The notes beneath the pieces were generated by a model. The model saw only the letters and a program-made list of their open reading frames with translations, searched no databases and was not told the origin of the DNA. From contig CM043959.1 of assembly GCA_014529385.2 (NCBI GenBank), positions 59,296,253-59,341,252 on the forward strand: a stretch of DNA of 45,000 bases, given 5' to 3'. Every line of letters starts with the position of its first letter. The first letter of the stretch is position 1. Both the position numbers and the translations under genes were made by a program. The DNA comes from Adiantum capillus-veneris (Eukaryota; Streptophyta; Polypodiopsida; Polypodiales; Pteridaceae). Below are positions 11,038 to 20,315 of the stretch, in pieces.

Positions 11038-12600
11038 GCTTGTGCACACACTAAATAGTGTGTGTTAACATACACTAATTAGTGTGTGCATTAGATTGTG
11101 CACACACTAATTAGTGTGTGTTATCATACACTAATTAGTGTGTGCATTGGCTTGTGCACACACTAATTAGTGTGTGTTAACATACACTAATTAGTGTGTG
11201 CATTGGTCACTAATATACATACACTAATTAGTCAATGCACACACTAATTACACACTAAATAGTGTGTGTATTGGCCAATCCAATTGACCAATGCACACAC
11301 TAATCACACACTAAGTAGTGTGTGTATTGACCAATCCAATTGACCAATGCACACACTAATTAGTGTGCGCATTGGTCAATCACCAATTGACCAATTAGTG
11401 TGTGCATTGGCTTGTGTAATTGGCTTGTGCACACACTAATTAGTGTGTGCATTGGCTTGTGTAATTGGCTTAATGTGCACACACTAATTAGTGTGTGCAT
11501 TTGCTTGTGTAATTGGACTAATTACACACTAATTAATGTGCGCATTGGCCAATCACATTGGTCAATGCACACACTAATCACACAATAAATAGTGTGTGTT
11601 AACACACTAATCCCAAACTAATTAGTGTGTACATTGACCAATCACATTGGCCAATGCACACACTAATCACACAATAAATAGTGTGTGTTAACACACTAAT
11701 CCCAAACTAATTAGTGTGTACATTGACAAATCACATTGGCCAATTCACACACTAATCACACAGAAATTAGTGTGTGCATTTACCAATCACATTGACCAAT
11801 ACACACACTAATCACACATTAATTAGTGTGTGCATTGACCAATGTGATTGGCCAATGCACACACTAATCACACACAAATTAGTGTGTGTTAATTAACACA
11901 CACTAATTAGTGTGTGCAATGACCAATCCCATTGACCAATGCACACACTAATTAGTGTGTACATTGACCAATCACATTGGCCAATGCACACACTAATTAG
12001 TGTGCGCATTGGCCAATCACATTGGTCAATGCACACACTAATCACACAATAAATAGTGTGTGTTAATTAGTGTGCATTGGCCAATGCCATTGACCAATGC
12101 ACACACTAATCCCAAACTAATTAGTGTGTACCTTGACCAATCACATTGACCAATGCACACACTAACCACACACTAATTAGTGTGTGCATTGACCAATCAT
12201 ATTGGCCAATACACACACTAATCACACAAAAATTAGTGTGTGTTAACACACGCTAATTAGTGTGTGCAATGGCCAATGCCATTGACCAATGCACACACTA
12301 ATCACACACTAATTAGTGTGTACATTGACCAATCACATTGGCCAATGCACACACTAATTAGTGTGTGCATGGCCAATCCCAAATTTAACATATTAGGTTT
12401 TGCAAGTAATAAATTTAACAAATTTGACAAGTTTAGATTTTGCAAGTAACTAATAATTGACAAATTTAGGTTTTGGTGTGTCTTTACTTACACTAATTAG
12501 TGTGTGCATTAGAATAATTCACACACTAATTAGTATGTGTAAAGAACACATGCACTAATTAGTGTGTAAAGAACACATGCACTAATTAGTGTGTGTGTGT
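11038..12600. repeat. Array of CACTAATTAGTG and CATTGGCCAATG palindromes
   Basis: About 1.55 kb is built almost wholly from two short palindromes in alternation: the perfect 12-mer CACTAATTAGTG, usually extended to CACACTAATTAGTGTG, and CATTGGCCAATG with its variant CATTGRCCAAT. By eye there are at least 15 exact copies of the first and many one-base variants. Spacing varies, with typical units of 40-75 bases and a few longer near-identical blocks (for example 11565-11640 and 11640-11720). It lies within the inferred first intron of the minus-strand TNP1-like gene and upstream of the TNP2 gene. The palindromes contain CCAAT boxes, and each 12-mer is CACTA facing TAGTG. Confidence 0.9.
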
Positions 12601-12673
12601 GCATGCGTGTGTATGAGTGTATTCATGTGTGTATACGTGTGAAAAAATCAAAAAACATAACAACAAAACTTAC

Positions 12674-12830
12674 ATGGAATTGAAGAGCTTGTTGGGAGAG
12701 GGTAGGAGAGTGAAGGAGTAGAGATGGTGGAGAGTAGGATAGTAGAGATGGAGGAAGAGCTCAAGGTTGTGAGGTTTCGCGCTCTCGTCTTCTGTGGATA
12801 AGACGATGAAATTCGAATTTTAGGGTTTTG
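12674..12830 (-). other. 5' UTR exon of the TNP1-like gene
   Basis: On the minus strand, about 30 bases after the TATA box, a leader of CT/AC-rich sequence runs to a consensus donor GTAAGT at 12673-12668. Splicing to the acceptor at 10664-10663 places the ATG at 10659 in the second exon and removes a 2.0 kb intron that contains the palindrome array. The exact transcription start is not known. Confidence 0.45.
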
Positions 12831-12856
12831 AACTTCGCGGGGCACGCGAGTGCCCC

Positions 12857-12864
12857 TATTTATA
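12857..12864 (-). promoter_or_regulatory. TATA box (TATAAATA)
   Basis: TATAAATA reads on the minus strand, preceded by a T/A tract and followed by a GC-rich hairpin (GGGGCAC/GTGCCCC arms at 12838-12855). It sits upstream of the leader exon at 12830-12674 and is the best candidate core promoter for the TNP1-like gene. Confidence 0.55.
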
Positions 12865-12882
12865 AAAAAATTTGAAATCCAA

Positions 12883-12962
12883 ATTTTCGCTCATATTACC
12901 GCGAGCATTACCAGTTGCATTACCGCGTTTATTACCTCAACTATTACCGCAATGCAATTTTG
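12883..12962. repeat. ATTACCGC motif cluster (candidate subterminal repeat)
   Basis: Within 80 bases there are three ATTACCGC copies and two near copies (ATTACCAG, ATTACCTC). The same octamer, inverted as GCGGTAAT, is clustered again near 30160-30290 beyond the end of the TNP2 gene. Inverted clusters at both sides of a transposase gene fit CACTA subterminal repeats, but no terminal CACTA/TAGTG pair was found. Confidence 0.5.
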
Positions 12963-13207
12963 GCCCATACACACAGATGGCCACGTTCTGACATTATTAC
13001 TATTGATCCTCAAAATCTATTGATACTATGTTTTTTATAAAATATATATAAAATGAAAGTATTCTTAGTACTTTGAAAATGACATTTTTACCTAAAAGTT
13101 TTGATTACCATGCATGTTAAATTTATTTATTTTTACTTTTTACTGATGTTTTATTAACATTTTTTGGTAATTTGATTTTAATTAGTGTATGTAATTTATT
13201 AATGTAG
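12963..13207. other. AT-rich leader upstream of the TNP2 exon
   Basis: AT-rich sequence with TATATATAAAA-like elements near 13035-13050. It ends in a splice acceptor (TTAATGTAG at 13199-13207) in front of the first recognisable TNP2 exon. No coding exon could be identified in it. Confidence 0.35.
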
Positions 13208-13283
13208 GTTGCTTGGGATGATTTTAGCCCGTCCACTGAACCGGATAGATCACGGTGGTTGGCCGAACGATTACCATGCCCAT

Positions 13284-13288
13284 GCGTG
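13284..13288. repeat. Left target-site duplication GCGTG of the copia element
   Basis: GCGTG directly precedes the 5' LTR and recurs at 18279-18283 directly after the 3' LTR. Five bases is the normal copia duplication size. Confidence 0.9.
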
Positions 13289-13597
13289 TGTTGAGATGTC
13301 GATCTCTACACCTTGAGCTGGCATCCACTACGGGTCTTGGCCGCTTACGGCATTTACTCACTGGCACGTTAGGTGACCGACACGGAGGATCTCTGCCAGT
13401 GATTCTACAGCTGGACTACACTTATAGTAACAGCCTAGTACACTTCTAGCGAGTTCACATTTAGTGACCGCATGTACATATGTGCACAAGTTTCTGAACA
13501 GGTCTCCAAAGTGCAGTATACAGAGATTTACTGTACAAGTACAGTGGTTGTATGTACGCTTGATTGTGGACACTCGTTGAGTGTAGAAAGTGTTACA
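13289..13597 (+). repeat. Copia 5' LTR
   Basis: Starts TGTTGAGATG. The first 196 or so bases match the 3' LTR with about a dozen differences by eye, but from 13486 on the sequence is unrelated. I place the end at TTACA 13593-13597 because a primer-binding-like sequence follows. Confidence 0.65.
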
Positions 13598-13616
13598 GGT
13601 ACCACGATAGCAGGTT
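13598..13616 (+). promoter_or_regulatory. Possible degenerate primer-binding site
   Basis: GGTACCACGATAGCAGGTT resembles the initiator-methionine tRNA site seen after copia LTRs (GGTATCAGAGCAGGTT) but needs small insertions. Weak support. Confidence 0.3.
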
Positions 13617-13670
13617 CAGCAGATTTGCAGTTTTTTGTAGATTGCAGCTATTTTGTCTTAGTGCTTCAAG

Positions 13671-16237
13671 ATGTCTGATGGTTTCAGTCATATTGTTACT
13701 GAGAAGCTTGAGAAAAATAACTACCCTGCATGGAAGTTCAAAATAACAAATTTCCTAAAAGGAAAAGGTTATTGGGACTATGTAGAAGGAGACAATGAAA
13801 AGGAACCAGAGATTTTCGAGGCAAATGCTACAGCAGAACAAAGGAAAGCTTTGAGGGACTGGCAACAAGGCCAGAGCAAAGTGATGTATTGGCTTTCTAT
13901 GAGCATCACAGATGGCATGATGGGCTATCTACAGGATGCTGAAACCCCCGCCATTGCATGGAGAAACTTAGGCAGAGTGTTCGAGGTGAACGCCAAGGCC
14001 AAGAAGCTTCAACTAAAGTCGGAGATAAATCAGGTTAAGAGGAACAACCTCTCAATCAATGATTATGCCTTGAAGATCAAAAGTATCATTGAGGCTCTTG
14101 GATCTATTAAAGTCTCAGTGGAAGATAATGACGTTGTCCGTGCATGCTTGGATGGTCTAGGAGATGAGTATGTACATTTTAGGTCTTCCATGAATACAAG
14201 AGATGACATCCCCGTGTTCCAAGATTTTATTTCTATGCTTATTCTTGAGGAGAAGAACCTTGACACATCTTCTTCTCATGACAGAAATAATTCTGAACAG
14301 GCCTTCTATTCTAACTCCAACAGAGGTAGAGGTAGAGGTCGTGGTCGAGGCCCAAGGGGTTGCAGGGGCCAATTTCTGGAAGGTCAATCAAATCAAAACA
14401 ATACAGGTGGCAGGGGAAACCAGTGTCAAGGCAGGGGGAGTCAAAGAGGTCGTGGTGCAGGATCAAGCAGGCAGCAACATACTCCAGATAGCAAAGAATG
14501 TTGGACTTGTGGTGAAAGAGGTCACATGTCACGTGACTGTCCAAAGGGAAAAGCAAGTGGAAAGAGAAAACAGGGCAACTATGCATCTACTAGCAGAGAT
14601 GCAGATGACAGCAAAAATGAGAGCATGTTTGTTATGCAGCATGTAATGAATACAATGACTGCAGAGAATTTCACCCAAGATTATGTTTGGTATGTGGATT
14701 CAGGTGCCTCTAATCACATGACGTCTCATGGAGAGTGGTTTAGAGATATGCGCAAACCAGATGTGTCAGGCTATGTGCAGACAGGAGATGACACAGCTCA
14801 CCCCATTGGTCGTGTAGGGGACATACCGCTAAATACGAAGAGTGGGAAATCAAAGTACTTAGCAGATGTACTTCATGTCCCAAACATTACAAAGAATATT
14901 GTTTCTGTTGGACAAATGGTTGAGCAGGGTTTGCAGGTTCGCTTCAATCCAAATGGCTATTATGTAGAAGATTTCCAAAATGGTTGTAAGCTGATCACAG
15001 AGGGCAAATGTGTGGGCAGAATGTTTACGCTGAATGTAGACATGCCTGAGGTAAAAGCTGCATTATTTGCACAGGGCACAGGTGTTGTGGCTGATGTTGA
15101 CATTTGGCACAAACGCATTGGCCTTGTCAATGAGCAGAGATTGTGCAGCATGCAATCAAAACAGATTGTAAAAGGTTTGCCTAAATTCAAGGTGGATAGT
15201 ATGCATAAAGTGTGTGCAGCATGCCAGTTTGGAAAACAGTCAAAGGGCTCATTTCCACATGAGCGCAATGTATGTAAAAATCCACTTGAGGTGGTGCACA
15301 CAGATGTTTGGGGTCCAACCGATACTGCAAGTATACATGGTTGGAAGTATTATGTCTCTTTCATTGATGACCATACAAGGAAAGTATGGGTCTACTTCAT
15401 GCGTAACAAAAGTGAAGTGTTTGGTCACTTTCAAGACTTCAAAGTCATGATTGAGAAGGAGACAGATATGCAAATCAAGACATTGAGGTCAGATGAAGAG
15501 GGAGAGTACTTCTCCAATGATTTTTAAGATTTTCTGCGAATGCATGGTATACGCAGGCAGTTTACATGCAGATATACTCCACAACAGAATGGGGTCGTAG
15601 AAAGGAAAAACAGGCATATTGCAGAGGTTGCACGTGCATTGATGAATAAGAAGAACATGCCTCATAATTTCTGGGCTGAAGCCGTAACTACAGATGTGTA
15701 TATTATGAACAGGACACCTACAGCTGCGGTGCATGATGTAACACATGAGGAAAAGTTTACAGGTACAAAGCCTGATTTGGCACACTTGAAAGTGTTTGGC
15801 TGCATAGCTTACGTGCATGTACCAGATGAGTTGCGTAGGAAATTGGATCCTAAAGCAGAGAAATGTATTCTTGTGGGATATTCCCTTGAACAAAAGGGGT
15901 ACAGGTGCTACAATCCTACTACACGAGAATTACGAGTGAGCAGAGATGTAGTCTTTGATGAGATGAGCAGCTGGTACAGTAATGCACATGGCACTATTGG
16001 GGCTGATGTAAAAGATGATGTGGTTATACAAAATGTGAGGCCACAGTCACAGGTTTTGAGTGGACCACAAGAGTCCTCTTCTCGTGGCTCTGTTGAGAAA
16101 CCATGGAACGGTAGACTACGTACGCAGGTTACTCCACCAATAGGTACAGGGAATGTATCACGAAAAGGAAAGAAAAAGGTTGATGAACCTCCCTTTATGG
16201 CTGATGCATCATCAAGGTTTTTCACATGTAGACATTG
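13671..16237 (+). pseudogene. Copia gag, protease and integrase
   Basis: ATG at 13671 opens a Retrotran_gag_2/UBN2-type gag (LEKNNYPAWKFKITNFLKGK). A Gly/Arg-rich basic stretch and the zinc knuckle CWTCGERGHMSRDC follow near residue 280. The protease active site is VDSGASNHM near residue 342. The pre-integrase zinc region HKRIG...H...CAACQFG begins near residue 478. The integrase carries Asp in HTDVWGP, Asp in LRSDEEGEY and Glu in NGVVERKNRH, so the D,D,E triad is visible. One stop, TAA at 15525-15527, lies between the second Asp and the Glu, and the frame continues after it. A one-base gain in the T run 16218-16222 shifts the frame before the RT. Start choice: first ATG after the LTR and leader. 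Confidence 0.9.
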
Positions 16238-18017
16238 ATTCAGATGGTTCTGAACAAAGTCTTGATGAGGAATTTGGAATTCCGGCTGTCAGGACACCTG
16301 GTGTAAGGAAAATACAAGAAGATGCTAGAGGGCAAAGGAGTGACCCAGGACCGCGCAGATCTAATAGATTCAGAAATCCAGTTCAGAAATTGACTTATGA
16401 TGGGTATCTAGCGCATCACCAAGCCTACATGGCTAAGGTGATACAGGATGTGGAGCCCACATTTGAGGATGTAGTTGGAAATGTGCATTGGGATGATGCA
16501 ATGAATGAAGAGATGGCTGCATTGGAAGCAAACGACACATGGGAGTTGGTGCCATTGCCAAGTGGCAAGAAAGCTATTGGCTGTAAATGGGTGTATAAAA
16601 CCAAGCATAAGGCTGATGGTAACATTGAGCGTCACAAGGCAAGGCTGGTCGCAAAGGGTTATGCACAAATGTATGGCATAGACTATGAGGAGACCTTTGC
16701 TCTAGTGGCAAAGATGACGACTGTGAGAGTTGTCATAGCAGTGGCTGCATCTAGAGGATGGATTATGCATCAAATGGATGTAAAGAATGCCTTCTTGAAT
16801 GGTGAGTTGCAAGAGGAAGTGTATATGGATCAGGCACTTGGTTATGTCGATCCAGTTTACCCAGATTATGTATGCAGACTTCTCAAAGCTTTGTATGGTT
16901 TGAAGCAGGGCTCTAGAGCATGTATGACAGGATTGCCAAGTATCTTGTCAGTATTGGTTTTAGGAGAGCTCATGCTGATCATTCACTCTATGTACGTGAG
17001 AGTGATGTGGGGATTGTGGTCATTACCATATATGTAGATGACCTTATTATTGTTGGTGACAATGCTATGGAGATTGACCATGTGAAGGGTCTTCTCAAAC
17101 AGGAGTTTGAAATGAAAGATTTAGGCAAGTTGCGCTACTTTCTTGGCATTGAGGTGATTAGGACTCCAGAGGGTGTATGGCTATCACAGAGACAATATGC
17201 TTTGGACATGTTGTCAAAGTATGGTATGGCTGATTGTAAGCCAATTTCTATTCCCTTGGATGTGAATGCAAAGCTGAGTGCAGAGAAGGGTGATGTTGTT
17301 GAGGATGTCAACATGTACAGGAAGATTGTGGGTAGTCTAATCTACTTGACTATCACGAGACCAGACTTGAGCTACACAGTAGGCTTGGAGAGTCAGTTCA
17401 TGCAGCTTCCGAGGAAGCCACATTTGGATGGAGTACGAGGCACACTTAGGTATGTGCAAGGTACTCTTGACTACGCATTGTTCTATGCAGCAGATGCACC
17501 ATTAGCATTATATGGGTATACAGATGCAGATTGGGCAGGTAGCATTGTTGATAGGAGATCTACGAGTGGCTTCATGTTCTCTTTTGGGAGTGCTGCTATT
17601 ACTTGGAGCAGCAAAAAGCAGCCTACGGTTGCTTTATCGAGCACAGAGGCCGAGTACAGAGGTGCAGCAGTTGCGGCGTGCGAGGTAGCTTGGCTACGCA
17701 CATTACTTGAGGACTTGGGAGTGCAGGTGGATAAGCAGATTTTCATCCATTGTGACAACCTCAGCTGCATGCAGTTGGCCAGGAACCCAGTGTTCCATGC
17801 CAGGACCAAACACATAGAGGTCCATTACCACTACGTTCGAGAGCGAGTTTTGGCGGGCGACATCGACTTGGTCTACGTCAGCACAGAGGAGCAGATAGCG
17901 GATATCTTTACCAACGTCCTCGGAGCTGAGAAGCTTCAACGTTTCCGGACTATGCTTGGACTCTGCGACATGCAGAGCTCGAGGGGGAGTGTTGAGATGT
18001 CGAGCTCTACACCTTGA
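16223..18017 (+). pseudogene. Copia reverse transcriptase and RNase H
   Basis: The RT begins with the copia signature around [20 protein letters not shown], then [26 protein letters not shown] and ALYGLKQ. A one-base loss in GG at about 16920 returns the frame to that of gag. The polymerase motif [10 protein letters not shown] is intact, followed by SLIYLTITRPDLSY. The RNase H contains DADWAG, SSTEAEYR and HCDNLSCMQL, and the ORF stops at 18017 inside the 3' LTR. ADIFTN near the end replaces the usual ADILTK. The polyprotein would be complete apart from the stop and two shifts. Confidence 0.9.
17981..17989 (+). promoter_or_regulatory. Copia polypurine tract
   Basis: GAGGGGGAG lies immediately before the 3' LTR, the usual position for priming the second DNA strand. 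Confidence 0.85.
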
Positions 18018-18278
18018 GCTGGCATCCACTAGTGGTCTTGGACGCTTACGGCATTTACTCACTGGCGCGTTAGGTGACTGACACGGAGGATCTCTGCCAG
18101 TGATTCTACAGCTGGACTACACTTATACTGCCAACCTAGTACGCTTCTAGTGAGTTCACACTTAGTGACCGCATGTACATATGTGCTACTTTTCAGCTTT
18201 GAAGAAGAAGAGAAGCTTTCCATCTCTGTGTGCTTTGTGCTTGTCTTGTGTAACTCTCTTGCATCCTCATTATTTACA
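17990..18278 (+). repeat. Copia 3' LTR
   Basis: Starts TGTTGAGATG like the 5' LTR, matches it until about 18184, then differs completely, and ends ATTTACA directly before the GCGTG duplication. Confidence 0.85.
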
Positions 18279-18283
18279 GCGTG
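18279..18283. repeat. Right target-site duplication GCGTG of the copia element
   Basis: Matches 13284-13288 exactly. With one copy removed, the TNP2 frame joins without a shift, which supports both the boundary and the insertion model. Confidence 0.9.
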
Positions 18284-18814
18284 TGGTGCAAATGCGCCAT
18301 TGCTCGACTTCGACGGATATGCTTGAGCCATGTATAAGATTATGGACTATAGGACGATCCTCGCAAGCGTGCACGGATGGAAACAAACGATCCGCGAATT
18401 GTAGCGGCTATTAACGTCACCCCTCATTGGCGTGTGGTTGGTGGAGGAGGGGAAAAGAGGGTGGAAAAGCGCATGCGCCAGGAATCCATTAGAGAGGGAG
18501 GATGCACATCAAATCAGCCAACTGCTGCTCCCTCTACGAGTGACCCAATCCCATCTCCTTACGTGGATGCAGAAGACAACCATTTGCATAGAATGGTTGA
18601 GGATCTCCTTGCACGAGAGGAGGAGCATGAACCAGAGTGTGCATGCGAAGAAGCTTCCGAAAGAACGAGAAGTGAGCTACTCGATTCGGCACACACCGCA
18701 CTATATGATAGATGTTCTTACTCCATTTTAAGGGCATCTCTCGAAGTCCTTAAGCTTCAGGCGATGTTTGGATGGAGCAATGCTAGTGTCGACGCACTTT
18801 TGAGGTATGTATAG
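18279..18814 (+). pseudogene. TNP2 N-terminal exon after the copia insertion
   Basis: The frame from 13208 (VAWDD, then RLPCPC) continues exactly in phase at GTG 18281 (VWCKCAIARLRR), passes TAA 18335 and TAG 18350, and enters the open stretch 18377-18814. That stretch ends LKLQAMFGWSNASVDALLRYV, the conserved segment of TNP2 proteins that precedes the catalytic domain. An 11-base insertion near 18803-18813 shifts the frame before DAFGVHK. In intact relatives this region precedes the catalytic core directly. Confidence 0.8.
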
Positions 18815-18819
18815 AGATT

Positions 18820-20315
18820 GTGAAGGATGCTTTTGGAGTGCATAAATTAGCTTCTAATGTACTTTCTTCTTGTGATAGGTTGCTAGGAAAGATGCTGCCA
18901 GCTAGCAATCACATGCCAGAGAATAGACGAAAAGCATGTGAAGTGGTGACTGCATTAGGGATGGATTATGATCGCATTCATGCTTGCGTGAACGATTGTG
19001 TGCTCTTTCGTAATGAGCATGCTGATTGTGACACATGTCCATCGTGCGGGGAGCATAGGTTCAAAGAAGGAATGCAGAGCAACAGAATTCCACTTAATGT
19101 TTTGAGGCATTTTCCACTCATCCGTCGCATCCAACACATGTTTAGATCGAAGGGTACGAGCGAGCTTTTGAGTTGGCATGCAAAAAATCCCTCCACAGAT
19201 GGTATTATGAGAGTGCCAGCTGACTCACCAACGTGGAAGCACATAGAGGACACATGGCCAGAGTTCAAGGATGAGCCTTGTCACTTGAGGATTGGGTTAG
19301 CTAGTGATGGAGTGAATCCATTTGGGCACCGCTCTACTTCATGGAGCACTTGGCCGGTGGTGGTTGTAAACTACAATATTCCTCCTTGGGAGGCAAAAAA
19401 AAAGGGAAACATTTTACTATCACTTCTCATTCTAGTAAAGCACAAGGTAAAAAACATGGATGTATATCTGCAACCTCTTATTGATGAGCTTCAAGAACTA
19501 TGGAGAGGCATAGATGTCATTGACATTTCACGGCCACCACGAGACCGCAAAGCCGTCATCAAGTGCATCCTCATGTGGACTATGCATGATTACCCAGGAT
19601 TCGGAGAGGTATCTGGTAAGTATGCACATGTTAATTGTACTCTTTGCTTTAGCTTTATCATCTCATGTGTAACGTTTGTTTACCTCTTGGCAGGATTGGC
19701 AACATCTGGACATAGTGCGTGTCCCACTTGTGGACCTTCCCTTATGACAGAGAGACCTCCTCTTCTTGGGAAGGTGATCTATCCCAACAACCATCGCTTC
19801 CTACCTCCTTCACATCGTAGATATGCTCCCCCTATCAATGGAGTGCAGCCATTCCATTGGAACATGGCTGATTGGGCGAAGCATTGGGAGGAGCATCATG
19901 GTACCTCACCGCCTCCCAATGGGTTGCCAAAGGGTATGTCGAGGTACTCAATCTTCTTGTCGCTCCCCTATTGGGCTTCGTTGAAAATTCAGCACTTATT
20001 GGACCCTATGCATGTATTCAAAAATGTTGGGCAAGCTATATTGGATCACATAATTGGCAAGAAGGATTCATTGGGTGCTAGGGAAGATTTAAGAGCCATG
20101 AAATGTCTCCCCCCTTCAGCCACGCCCCGCATGGGGGAGCGGGGAAAGATGATTCTCCCAAAAGCACCGTGGATACTGTCAAAGGCAGACCAGGAGCAGA
20201 CAAAGTAAGTTATTGCATCCATAAGAACTCCAACGAGATATATGCGGTCACTCAAAGGTGCTTTCACAAAAACCAAAAAGGGTGTCTCCACTCAATTGTA
20301 TGGATTGAAATCCCA
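18820..20315 (+). pseudogene. TNP2 catalytic core (Transposase_21)
   Basis: The segment opens with DAFGVHK and MLPASNHMPENRRKA. It has a zinc-ribbon-like CDTCPSCGEHRF, then HLRIGLASDGVNPFG, which holds the first catalytic-type Asp. After the 78-base intron 19616-19693 come HSACPTCG and QHLLDPMHVFKNVGQ with the second Asp. The intron is a multiple of three and has no stop, so the frame reads through it. TAA at 20206-20208 (probably an old CAA) interrupts the frame, which then continues through RTPTRYMRS to YGLKSH, where the LTR of the gag-only element begins at 20316. Catalytic residues look conserved. Confidence 0.85.

Larger units (their letters stand above)
13289..18278 (+). mobile_element. 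Ty1/copia LTR retrotransposon
   Basis: A 4,990-bp element begins TGTTGAG and ends TTTACA. It has short LTRs, a gag-protease-integrase-RT-RNase H order typical of copia, a G-rich polypurine tract before the 3' LTR and a 5-bp target duplication. It lies in the N-terminal exon of the TNP2 gene in the same orientation. The coding region has one stop and two single-base shifts, so the copy is close to intact. Confidence 0.95.

Noticed and set aside
11038-12600. CRISPR-like array
   Set aside because: Repeats are palindromes with irregular spacing and no unique spacers, the setting is a plant nuclear genome, and no cas genes are present.
20205-20257. Intron after the TNP2 catalytic core (GTAAGT at 20205)
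   Set aside because: The sequence after the TAA at 20206 continues the TNP2 family pattern in the same frame (RTPTRYMRS), so a stop in an exon explains it better than an intron.
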